Position numbers and translations under genes: made by a program. Shown here piece by piece: positions 33,191 through 42,764 of a stretch of DNA of 64,000 nucleotides. Position 1 is the stretch's first letter. Each line of letters begins with the position of its first letter. The notes below the pieces were generated by a model. It worked only from the letters and a program-made list of their open reading frames with translations. It was not told the origin of the DNA and searched no databases. Source of the DNA: Porphyra umbilicalis (Eukaryota > Rhodophyta > Bangiophyceae > Bangiales > Bangiaceae); assembly GCA_002049455.2 (NCBI GenBank), contig KV918998.1, positions 60,268 through 124,267 on the forward strand, given 5' to 3'.

Positions 33191-34128
33191 TTAGGCCATC
33201 GTCGCCTTGATCCACCGGGCGTAGTACGCCACCTTGGTGCCGACGTTGGGCAGGCCCTGCGGGCACAGCTCCGCGGCCGTCCCAATCCAAAAGCTCGACA
33301 CCGCGTACAGGGTGTACACCTTGGTCTTGACGCCGCCGTCCACCTTGGTGTCAGCGCGGAACATGGGCCCGCCAACGTCGCGCTGGCACAGCGCCCCCGA
33401 CCGCGTCGACCCATAGTTGGTGCACACCTGCGCCCACTTGTTGATCGGCAGCCGCTTGCCGCTCGGCAGGCGCACGCGGTCAAACACCTTCATGCACGCG
33501 GACCACGGGCGGAGCGGCTGGTAGCCGCGCTTGAGCTGCAAGCTCCCCGCCGACGCGGCCTTGGCGTCGGTCGCCCCAAAGCCCGTCACGTAAAAGCCGT
33601 GGGGCTTGCCAAAGTCCGTGTTCAACGCCACGGGCGCGACGCCGGCGGCGATCAATTCGGCTTCCGACGCCGGTTTCGCGAGCGCCACCACCGCAATGTC
33701 GTGCACGTCCCCGACCGGGTTGAAGCGCGGGTGGACGGTCACCTTGGCGACCTTGAACGTGAGGCCGTCAAACAGACGCGCGCCGCCGACGCGGATAACG
33801 TCGCCGGGCAGCACGTTGCAGCCGGCGCGCGTCAGCACGTGCGTCGGCGACACGAGGGAGCCGCCGCAGAAGAAGCCCTTGCCGTCGGGGGTGAAGAGTT
33901 TGGCGAAAAACTGGGAGCCGGTGTCGGGGTCGAGGTCCGTGACGGCCTTGCCGCCGACGATGCGGCCTTTGCGGCCGCTCGACAGGGGGGGGGGGCGGGC
34001 ACCACCAGCGCCGAGCTGCGGTCCCCGCTGTTGACCGTCAGCACGGCGGCCGACTGTGCCGAGGCGACGCCGACGGCGGCGACGGTGGTGGCGAGGGCGG
34101 CGACCGCCACGGAGAGGACGCGGCCCAT
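33191..34128 (-). CDS. Secreted trypsin-fold serine protease homologue lacking catalytic His and Ser
   Basis: The ATG at 34128 starts a clear signal peptide (MGRVLSVAVAALATTVAAVG, then VASAQ). The mature part begins GRIVGGKAV, the S1 protease start, followed by FFCGGSLVSPTHVLTRAGCN, VHPRFN, HDIAVVAL, GFYVTGFGA, CQRDVGGPMF and YYARWIKATM, closing at 33191. The fold is complete at about 265 residues. In place of 'TAAHC' it has TRAGC (Gly codon at 33821-33823), and in place of 'GDSGGP' it has RDVGGP (Val codon at 33374-33376); the oxyanion-hole Gly is also Arg. Only the catalytic Asp (HDIAV) remains. It should be an inactive protease homologue, perhaps a binding protein. Signal peptide and protease domain are in different frames, joined at a run of ten G (33985-33994): one base is missing or two are extra. 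Confidence 0.85.
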
Positions 34129-34320
34129 GGTTGGCGGTTGGGGGGAGCGAGGGGGAAGCGGGAGACTCGGAGGGAGAGGAAACGGGAGAGGAAGGGGGAG
34201 GGGGTGGGTGAGCCAAGAAAGGCGGGCGGCGTGTTGGTGGTGTGTGGTCGTCGGCCGGTGGGGAGTGCGTGTGATGGTGATGACAGACAAGACCGGCACT
34301 GGAGCGCTGCCCAGTGTGCC

Positions 34321-34330
34321 TCATATAGGG
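34321..34330 (-). promoter_or_regulatory. TATA box of the protease homologue
   Basis: The minus strand reads CCCTATATGA about 190 bp upstream of the ATG at 34128. This predicts transcription starting near 34295 and a leader of about 165 nt, which is rich in pyrimidines on the coding strand. Confidence 0.45.
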
Positions 34331-35485
34331 CACGCCCGGCCCCGCCCGCGCGCCGTACCCCGGCGGCACGGGCGCCGGCGGGCGCCGCCCCGCCGCCCCG
34401 CGCCGCCACCCCGGCTGGCAGCAGCGCGCTGCCAGCCGACGGCGCCCCCGGCGGCAGCGGCGCAGCCGCGGACGGCAGCGGCGGCGGCGACCGAGGGCGG
34501 CGAGCGCCACCCGCGCCCCCCCGCCGGCCTCAACCGTCAGCCGCTCGACACGCGGCGCGGCGGCCCGCCGCACCGGGGGCGGGCGCTGCTGCGGCGGCCG
34601 ACAAACCCCCCCGGGGGAGGCGGGTTTGCCGCCGCGGGCGCGCGCGCCGCCCGCGGCGGCACGCGCCACCCGCGCCACACGCGGGCGCACCGTCCCAATG
34701 GCGCCGCGCGGGGAAGCGGCGGGAACGCAGTGGCCGCCGCGGGTGCCGCGCCGCGGCGGCGCCGGCGAGGAACCCCGCGGGCGCCCGGCCAATGCGTCAC
34801 TGTTGCCCGCCGCCGGCGCGTCGGCAGGGGGAACGGGGGGGGGGGAGTGGCCGGCGGCCGGCGCGGCGGCGGCGCACTCCGTCTGCGTGCCGTGCGCCCG
34901 CCGCGTGACGCGCCGGCGGCTGCCGCCACGCGGGCAACGGCGCGCGCGCCGCCGCCGCCGCCGCCATGGCGGCGTGTGGCAGCAACGCCGCGGGGCGTGC
35001 GCCGCGCCGCCGCGCGGCGGCAATGACACGGGGGCGGCGGGGGGGGGGGGCGCGGGCGCCCGCGGGCACAGCGGCGCGGCAGCGCCAGATGACGTGCACG
35101 TCATGCACTCGTGAGCCGCAAAGCGTCGGACGGGCAGCATGCACGCGCGCCAACAGGGCCTGCTGGGTGGCAGTACAATGGCGTCGCAATGCAAGGCTCC
35201 ACCCAGCCAGTCCCTCGGCATCTCTGGAGAACGACTTGGACATTGACTTGTTTTGTACTTGTCGCAACAGCTGCGTACGACAGCCTCTTGGTCACGGTGC
35301 AGGTGCCGCACGCGTCTGGCAAACGTCGACGGTGCCCGCACGGTTCCCACCCACGCCGCGCAAGGGGTCCGTGCCGTCATCCGTGGCCGGTGCTTGTCCC
35401 GCCAGTGAGCTTCCGCACTGCCCCCTGGACCGTCACTTCCGTTGCCACCAGTATCTCTTGCTCACTCGCAGAACCGGCCATCGTC
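34331..35485. other. Extremely GC-rich intergenic region
   Basis: From about 34330 to 35080 the sequence is nearly pure G+C, so long frames are open on both strands (a minus-strand frame reaches 35380). None has domain-like sequence, and the stretch lies upstream of the TATA box. Probably a promoter/CpG-rich spacer. Confidence 0.5.
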
Positions 35486-36098
35486 ATGGACGCTGCCACC
35501 CTGGACGCGGTGGAAGCCCGCGTCGAGGCGTTGGAGCGGCTGGTCTTTGGGGACGCCCCCCCCCCCCCCACCCCCCACCCCGCGGACCCACTCCCCCCCC
35601 CTACTCGTCTCCCTCCCCGCCGTCCGCTCCAACCTCTTGGGGCTCCTCGGCCCCGACGGCCCCGCCGCCGTGGTGGCGGTGCACACGCTCCCCGCCCTCG
35701 AGGGGGTGGCGGCGGACCCCCCCCCCTCCCCCCACGCAACGGCGGCGGCGGCCGCGGCGGTCGCCGCCGCCCTACCCCGCATCACCGCCGCCGCGGTGGA
35801 CGCTGGGGAGGTCCTCCGCCTCGGAACCGAGGCAGACGGCGTTGCGTCTGGGGACGCGGCGCTCGCCGCCGGCGCGTCGGTGGCCGTCGGCGCCGGCCGC
35901 GCCGCCGTCGACCGCGCCGTGTCGGTCGTGGCATCCGTGGAGGCAGACGTGACGGGGCTGGGGGTGGTGGTGGCGCGCCTGGCCATGGCCTACGCGCGGC
36001 TGGTGGGGGCCGTCGAGGGGGAGCTCGGCCGCTTGGGCGACGCGGTGGCAGACGTGGAGCGGCGGCGGGCGTCCCAGGGTGTGGGGGACACCCCATGA
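35486..36098 (+). CDS. Small coiled-coil protein, frame change at a C run
   Basis: From ATG 35486 the protein starts MDAATLDAVEARVEALERLV, then FGD, a strong amphipathic helix. It enters a Pro-rich segment over C runs (14 C at 35556-35569, 9 C at 35593-35601), after which coding continues in another frame: SLPAVRSNLLGLLGPDGPAA, Ala-rich helices, EADVTGLGVVVARLAMAYAR and AVEGELGRLGDAVADVERRR, stop at 36098. Total about 200 residues, almost all helical. The start resembles dynactin subunit 3 (p22/p24: 'LQARVEELERWVYG'), and length and helical content agree, but red algae are thought to lack dynein, so I treat this as a weak lead. The frame change is best explained by a one-base homopolymer error. 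Confidence 0.5.
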
Positions 36099-37815
36099 GG
36101 GCAGCAGGTGCACCCGTTTTGGGTGTCTGTGTCCCCGTGTCGGTCTCGGTAGCCCGGTGATCGCTGCGGTCGTGTGACGCGGGCGGATGGGCGGCCTCCC
36201 GGCAGCGTCGTGGCGGCCAAGCGCCGCGCCTAGTTTGGGACCATTGCGGTGGGAACGGTCGGAGCGCATCCACCTGCACGGGTGACGCGCCGTCGCCAGG
36301 TCGGCGGCGGAGCAGCGGCGGGCGGCGGCGGGAGGCGGATCTCGGCTTGTCAGTGAGCGCCGTCGCGCGCCGCCCACCGCGCGCTCTTGACGGCAGCCAC
36401 TGCTGCCGCCGCCGCCGCCGCAGCTGCACACCCGCCCACCCCCGCCCGCGTGCCGCCGGCGTTGCGCACCGCCGCCGCCGCCCGGTGCGGCGCGGCGGCA
36501 GCGCGGCCGCTCGCCCGCTGCGTCCGTGGCGTGTGCACCCGCGGTGGTTTCCCGGCATGCACGGTGCCGCCCGCTGGTGTGGCCCCGTCTGGCAGCTGCT
36601 GGCAGCCGACGACCGCCCGCGCGTATTCGCCGTGCCGGCAGGCGCCCGCGGGGGTTGGGCTGCACCGGCCGGCGCAGCGGGTGGCTGCCGCCGCCACGGG
36701 CAGTGAGTTGGGCGGCGGCGGCGACGCTATCCGAGCGCACTCCGCGTCCCAGACGAGCGCCCGGCTGTCGGCATCAGACGAGGCAATGGCCAGCGGGGGC
36801 ATCAACGTCCGTCCAATGGCGGCGGCACCGTCGGCCGAGTGCCAGGCGACCGTCTGCACGTCACGGGCGCGGCCGTCGGGGCGGCGCTGGCTGCGGGTGC
36901 GCCTGCACCCGCGGTCACGCACGCCGCCTCGGCTCCGCTGCACCCCCCTCCGACGCTGCCGCTGCGTCGAAGCTGCGTCGCCGCCCGCCACGTGGAGCAG
37001 CGCGGCCGTGCCGCCCGCGCGCAGCGACGGGTGGCGGCTCTGCTCGACGGCGGGGGCACATTCCCCGCGTGGGCGCCCGGTGCGACCGCCATCGCCGCGT
37101 TTCGCACACGCTGCTGCCTGACGCGGGGCGACGGGTCGTCTGACACGCGGGCACGTGGACGGCGATGGGCGGCGAGCGGCCGTCCCCCTCGTTGCGTGTG
37201 GCTGGTGAAGCGCGTGTGCGGCAGTGCAAGCCGCCGGCCACGGCGGCAGCGGCGGTGGCGGGGGAGCAGGGGTCTCGGTGGGCGCGGTGGGTGTGGAGTG
37301 TGGTGGGCGCGGCGGCGGGGCGGGGGGCGTCACGGTGGACGTGGTGTGCCAGCGGCGGCAAGGTCGTGTCGGGAACAGAGTGCTAGAAGTGGGCGGTACA
37401 TTGCGCTGCCCGCCATTGTGGCCGCGGCCACCACATGACGAATCGACGCACGCGGTAATGGGGTCGCTGCTGTAGCGTAACGGCATGGCGGGCCAGTCCT
37501 GCGCGGGGTGCAACACTTGCACATGAGCCAGTTGCTGTTACGCAGCCGGCCACAGGGGCTTCTCCCGTCCGACGCTCGGAAAAGTCGACGTGGTGTTGGA
37601 GACCAACTGGGCAGCGTGGTTTGAGTCCGATGCAACCACACTGGCTGAGTCTGGTTGCGAGCGGGCCATATCACCCACAAGAACAGCCCCAGATGGTTTG
37701 CCGCGCCACGTGCAATGCTTTCCTAGGTACACCACGACCTGATGCTACGGGGGCACCCCCGCACCTCCAAAAAAAGAAAAAAAAGGAAACACGGAAGGTT
37801 CGACATGCCCTACAT
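36099..37815. other. Possible WD40-repeat gene on the minus strand, unresolved
   Basis: On the minus strand at about 36735-36875 one frame reads DVQTVAWHSADGAAAIG then PPLAIASSDADSRALVWDAE, a good match to a single WD40 repeat (V..VAW....G....LA.ASSD.....VWD). The same frame is open from 37522 to 36350, but the flanks are Arg/Pro-rich, and neighbouring coding-like pieces lie in other frames. Either a decayed gene, a gene with homopolymer frameshifts, or chance. The rest of the stretch shows nothing. Confidence 0.25.
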
Positions 37816-38442
37816 TTACGCCTGCTCCGCATCGCCACCGGCACCACCAGGCTGGCGGCGCGCCACGTTCTTGGCCTTGCGGTCCAGCACTTCCGTGATC
37901 GTGTCGCGCTTGCTCGAGATGAAGGTGACCGGGCGGTTCGCCTTAAACGTCGTCCGGTACTTCTTCTCGGGCGCCCGCGGGCGCTGGTGCGGCAGCGGGA
38001 AGGCAATCGACGAGTTGTGGAACTGGAGCGTGCGCGGGCGCTTGCAGTCCTTGGCCGCAACGGCCACAACCTTAAGCACCATGATCGCCGACCAGCGAGC
38101 ACGATGGCGGCCGCTCATCTCCATGTACATCTGCTCCACGGCGCCCGACATGGTCACGTCGCGGAACTCCTTGTACATATTGACCGTGTCAGACCGCGAC
38201 TTGTAACGCAGCCACACGGCGAAGTTCTTGACGGTGTCGGGCTTGGATTCAAAGATCTCATTGACCGCCAGGATCTCACCGACCGAGCGCTTCACCTTCT
38301 TGAGCTGCCGCATGTAGTACCAGAAGCGGGACTGGGCGACCACCGAGTTGGGCGCAAAGATCTTCATCCGGAAGACGGGGGTGTCCGCTTCCCCGTCGGC
38401 GGGGATCTTGCGGCCCACGACATTGTATTGGTGAAGCCACGC
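37816..38442 (-). CDS. RPL18A: Cytosolic 60S ribosomal protein eL20 (L18a), last exon
   Basis: Coding from about 38442 down to TAA at 37816. It reads LHQYNVVGRKIPAD, FRMKIFAPNSVVAQSRFWYY, MRQLKKVKRSVGEI, VKNFAVWLRYKSRSDTVNMY, KEFRDVTMSGAVEQMY, GRHRARWSAI and FPLPHQRPR, which matches eukaryotic eL20 almost end to end. The first Met codon is not in this exon: a TAG lies in frame just upstream (38443-38445), and the sequence CACTCATCGTAG|GC looks like a splice acceptor, so a short first exon holding the start must lie above 38445, as in many eL20 genes. After the usual end there is an extra tail of about 30 residues (SSKRDTITEVLDRKAKN then VARRQPGGAGG...). It is a component of the large ribosomal subunit. 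Very confident on family; the start exon is not located. Confidence 0.95.
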   Translation of the reverse strand, partial: AWLHQYNVVGRKIPADGEADTPVFRMKIFAPNSVVAQSRFWYYMRQLKKVKRSVGEILAVNEIFESKPDTVKNFAVWLRYKSRSDTVNMYKEFRDVTMSGAVEQMYMEMSGRHRARWSAIMVLKVVAVAAKDCKRPRTLQFHNSSIAFPLPHQRPRAPEKKYRTTFKANRPVTFISSKRDTITEVLDRKAKNVARRQPGGAGGDAEQA

Positions 38443-38445
38443 CTA

Positions 38446-39797
38446 CGATGAGTGACGCAAATGCGAGGAAATGAGAATAAAGCACGCAGCGACAGCAGCA
38501 TTCGGAGGCAAGACGGGAGCATGAAGCCCGACAAGAACCGAATCCGTCGCGCACCAAGGGAACCGACCGAAGCGAAGCCGCGTCATCCCAGCACGCACAG
38601 TCGCATACAAGCGGGTGTCGTAACAAGCAGCGTCAGGGAGCGATGTAGAGTGAAGCAGGGCACAGAGGAGCCGCAGTCACGTCACATCGAGCAGCCGACC
38701 GATGCCCATTTTGCAGCATCAGTAGAATAGCGGGCGAGAGACACGCAATGGGATCCAATGCAGCAACGGAACCAGATGAACGATGCACAATGATCATCAA
38801 GCACAAGGACAGAAAAGAGGCAACAAGACCATACCAAACACGGCAGTGGATGTGTCAGAGCTGCACCCAGGCAGAAGGGACTCAGCACTTCGGACGACGG
38901 CCGAAATTTTTTCCGCAGAGCACGGAACAAACAAAAACAAGATCAAGAGGAGCAGGGCATCGGCGAGCACCCCCCACGTTCAATGCGGTGACAATGAAGG
39001 GCACGACGCAAACCACACCAAACCGAAGATGCAAGCCACCACACAACCCCACGCGCAGTAACATGGTCCTATACGTACCATCTCGGAGGGTATTAGGTGA
39101 CTTGCGGGGTCACCACGGGGAAATCGTGCGGAGGGGCGGTCGGGTCGACTCGACTGCAGCCGTAGTCGTGACCGCCGGAGACGACGATCACGACGGCAGA
39201 GTGCTGCCGGTGCAGCAACGTCGGCGCTCTGCGAATCCCGCACCACAATCACGGTCGAAACAATCGGACAATCCCGCAATTAGAACAGAAGGTCAATTGT
39301 GCAGAGAAGCATATACGACCCACCTCCAGTACATACTTACTTCGTGGAATCGGTTAAGAAAACGGGGGACAGCTGTGAGATCAAGTCATAGAGCTGTATT
39401 AGTAGCCCCCTTCGGCAGACATGCTGCTTCGGAAATCGTTTTCATTCCAGGATAATATTTCTCAAGTAACACATGGGATCAGGAGTTGAGCATTGCTGTT
39501 ATCCGAGATGCGATTCAGCTGCACAGACGTGTGCTTCGTGCGTGCGCTCTCTTCTCCCTTCCGTTGCCAACTTGGACAGCACTGGACCTTCTAGGATGCC
39601 AGGCTCTGTGCCGAGCGGTGCGAGACGGACTGACGTCCTCCCGCAGCAGTCGATGCGCGGCGGCCGCTCTGCGCCACTCCTGTGTGGGCTGCTGCAGGCC
39701 CGACTTGCCGCTTGCCCTTCCCCTCTTTCTTTACCCTACCCCTGAATCACCTCCCCCGTCCCGCTTTCCCCCCCCCCCGCCTCCCCCCCTGTCTACC
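38446..39797. other. eL20 upstream region and spacer
   Basis: Contains the unlocated first exon and promoter of the minus-strand eL20 gene and the 5' leader of the plus-strand PB1 gene (a pyrimidine-rich stretch at 39720-39790). ORFs are short and overlapping. Candidate eL20 start codons on the minus strand lie between 38490 and 38640; none can be chosen from sequence alone. Confidence 0.45.
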
Positions 39798-41350
39798 ATG
39801 TCATCCCCGACCGCCCCCCCCCCGGTGCTCGACATCCAAGCAACGATGGACGGCGGTGCGATGCGGCGCCTGCGCACGCCGTCGCCCCTCACGTATGGCG
39901 CCCTTGTCGCTGCGTTGACCAACACATTCGCGAGCACCCTAAATTTCGACGTCTCGTGGATCGACGACGAGGGCGACGCGGTCGCCCTGTCGTCCGACAC
40001 TGATTTGGCAGAGGCCGTCCGCCTCATCAGCGCGTCGGGGGTGCTGTGCTTGGTTGTTGCAGCCGGGCCGCCGACCGCGGCGGCCACAGCGGGGGCGGCG
40101 ACGGCCGCCGTGCCATCGGCGGATGGGCACACGGCGACGCGTGCCAGGGGCGTGGAACTGAGGGAATTAGCCGCTCCCGTCACGGCCGCTGCACCGGTGG
40201 CGGCGGCCGCCCCCGTCACAACGGCTGCTCCCGTGTCGGCCGCTGCCCCCGTGGTGGCTACCGGCCCCGTGGCAGCCACCGCCCCCATGGCGGCCACCGC
40301 CCCCGTGGCAGCCACCGACCCCATGGCGGCCACCCCCCCCATGGCGGCCACCGCCCCCGTGGCGGCCACCGCCCCCGTGGCGGCTACCGCCCCCGTGGCA
40401 GCCACCGCCCCCGTGACGCCGCCGCCGCCGCAGACGCCAAGGCCGCTGATGGCAGCAACCAGAGCGGCGGCAGCAGACCGCCACGCCATCCCCGTCGCCG
40501 CAGCGGCCGTGCGGCGGCCTCGCGACGTGGCCGCGTCGGCACCGCCACCCGTCCGCGCCGCCGCCGTCGACGCTGCCGCGACGCGCCGCACCGCGGCCGC
40601 GGCGGCCGCGGCGGGCGCCACCGCCGCCGACGCTGCCCGCGTGGCGGCAGCGGCCCGCGGCAGTGGTGGTGGCGGCGCCCGCGGCGGCGGGCGCCCGCGC
40701 GCGACGGGTGCGCCCAGCGCCCCGCCCGACGTGGGCGCCCCCCCGGCGACGCACGTCCCGCGCTTTGTGGCCGGCGGCGGCGGCGGCGGTGGTGGAGGGG
40801 GGTGGGGGGGCCCCGTCGCCGCCGGTCCGGACGGCTGGGGCGCGTGGTCGGGGGGCGGCGCGGCGGGCCCCGCCGCCGCCGCTCGCGCGTGGGGGCCCGC
40901 CGGCGCTGCGGTGGTGAGCGGGCGGGGGGGGACCTGCTGGTGGAGCCGCACGTGGCAGAGTGACGGGCGCGGGCACGGGACGGGGCGCCGTTGCGCGCGC
41001 GGGCACGGGCCTCTGACGGCGCCGCCGCCGCCGCCACCGCCATCGCCGCCACCGCCGCCGCCACCGCCGCCGCCACCGCCGCCGCGTGTGCCTCCGAGAG
41101 GCCTCTCGCGGCGCCCGCGCCGGCCCCGTGTGCGGGAGCGTCGCGCACGTGGGCGTGACGGCGACGTTGGTGACGGCTTTTCGGGCACGGGGTGGAGCGC
41201 CGTCGGCTTGTCCGGGATGGGCGGCGGCATGCGCGGCATGCGCGGCGTGGACGGCGTGCGCGGCATCGACCACCTCGGCCGCATGGTGGGCGCGCGCGCG
41301 GGCGGCGTGCGCATCCGCAGCGCCCGTGGAGGGACGGATGGGGACGACTG
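39798..41350 (+). CDS. PB1-domain protein, 5' part; interrupted by the 14.5 kb element
   Basis: From ATG 39798 the first 95 residues form a PB1 domain: LDIQATMDGGAMRRL, LTNTFASTLNFDVSW, then the acidic OPCA motif DDEGDAVALSSDTDLAEAV. No Lys is seen at the basic PB1 site, so it looks like a type I (acidic) PB1. Residues of about 125-210 are a tandem array of 6-residue units (PVAATA, 18 bp each), followed by Ala/Arg/Gly/Pro-rich low complexity. At the 3' end the repeat module begins (GMGGGMRGMRGVDG, AGGVRIRSARGGTDGDD). The frame then enters the mobile element and stops at 41384. The rest of the gene lies at 55808-57136; the two parts are in frame when the element and one CTG are removed. Function unknown; PB1 domains mediate protein-protein assembly. 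Confidence 0.75.
40180..40419 (+). repeat. 18-bp tandem repeat encoding PVAATA
   Basis: About 13 units of GCCACCGCCCCCGTGGCG with substitutions, in frame within the PB1 gene. Confidence 0.8.
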
Positions 41351-41412
41351 CGCTGCGGTGCTTAAGTGGAGTCGGAGCACATAGACCTTTTTCCCGATGC
41401 GGAACACACATT
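41351..41412 (+). repeat. Left terminal inverted repeat of the 14.5 kb element
   Basis: 62 bp, identical to the reverse complement of 55743-55804; outer end CGCTGCGGTGC, inner end CGGAACACACATT. Confidence 0.92.
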
Positions 41413-42764
41413 GTCGTTTTTGCGGCCGTGGCATTTTGACTGGGCATCACGCATTCGTCAGGCATGGCGCCCGACACATTCTCCCATGCGCGACCCATAA
41501 AAGCGCGAACGAGTGATATATGGAGAATGTGTGGTGCTTACATCATCATTATCGCCAATGGGCTGGCGGCATGCAACTTGGGGCGGTCCAATAGGAGCAA
41601 AGAAAAAGACAAAATCATCTACTAGATGAGGCGTGGCGCATGACGTCTGGCTCGTCTCTGATTGTTGTAGCGGTCAGCATTCATGACCTGGGCTGGCAAC
41701 TCGATCAGGCCTGTCTACTGTCGCGAGTGTCGGTCGCTAGCACTCATGTTGTGACCGCGAAGAGCTCGAAGAAGGGCGGCTTCATCAAGCGGAACTAGGG
41801 CAAACTGCGTTCAGAAACCTTCATGGCTGCACCTCGCAATAGGAGTTATACCGCTTTTACTTGCAAGAATCCCCATCAAAGACAGGATACGAAAAAGAGC
41901 TACTGCACATGAATGCCACGAGAGTGGTCCGTGATACGATGAAAGTAGAGTTTTACGGGACGTGGCATCCACTGAGTGGGACATAAAACGTTTCGGAGAA
42001 AAAAGAGTGACAAGTGTTCCGCAGTGGCCCCCACTGCGTTTCTGTCAGATTCCTTCAGTATCGACAATAGACGGGGGCTTCTTAGTGGCTTGGCGGGCTT
42101 TGGGGGGAGGATTGTCACGCTGGTCGCGCCTCGACTGGGCGATCGACTGTTCAAGAGAGCCGCGAATTGTCATATGGGTGGCCACAGCCGCTTTCTCTGT
42201 GGTGACGACGGAGGCGTGACGCGCAGCAGGTGCGCTTCTTGTGGAGACTTGCTTTGGGATGCAGCCTTCCCACCGCATACTACGAGATACAGGACGCGCT
42301 CGACGGTATGCCATCAATCTTCCTCCCGCCTCCCGCCTCCTGCCGTCATCATTCCCCTGCGTTTTTCGTTTGAACCGCCCTGCCTGTTCTGGCGTGCCTG
42401 TCATGACTCTAGACGGGCATGAGCGCATCGCGTCAGCCTGCAATGGACATGCAGCATGCGCGTCAATGGTCGCGGTGATCATTCTCATGTCATTCTACCG
42501 TGCTCCACCCGTCCGGAGTGCATGACCGCGGACGGGGCGCGGTAGGACTAGCCGCTCGTCAGTGTCATCACCATGGACGTGGGGACACTGTTTCGCAGCC
42601 GCGTGGCGGCCGCAGTGGCGGGGAAGGGAGCAGTCGTGGGGGAGGACAGTCGCGGGGGAGGGAGGGGTAGGGGTACATGTTGGAAGAGGTCGCATGACAA
42701 ACCATGTTCAAAGGAAGTCCCGAGTAAAGGAAGAAAAAAACATCCATCTATCAACAATACAAGT
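41413..42764. other. Left subterminal region of the 14.5 kb element
   Basis: About 1.35 kb without a convincing gene. A TATA-like CCATAAAAGC lies near 41505. The minus-strand ORF1 ends at 42765, so this also holds its 3' untranslated region. Confidence 0.5.

Noticed and set aside
34300..35380. Upstream extension of the protease homologue frame on the minus strand
   Set aside because: It lies upstream of a TATA box in almost pure G+C sequence, and the signal peptide at 34128 sets the true start.
35486..36098. Firm assignment as dynactin subunit 3
   Set aside because: Only the first helix resembles it, and the expected host group is thought to lack dynein.
39731..41434. 567-codon minus-strand ORF opposite the PB1 gene
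   Set aside because: Antisense of a GC-rich gene; the plus strand holds the PB1 domain.
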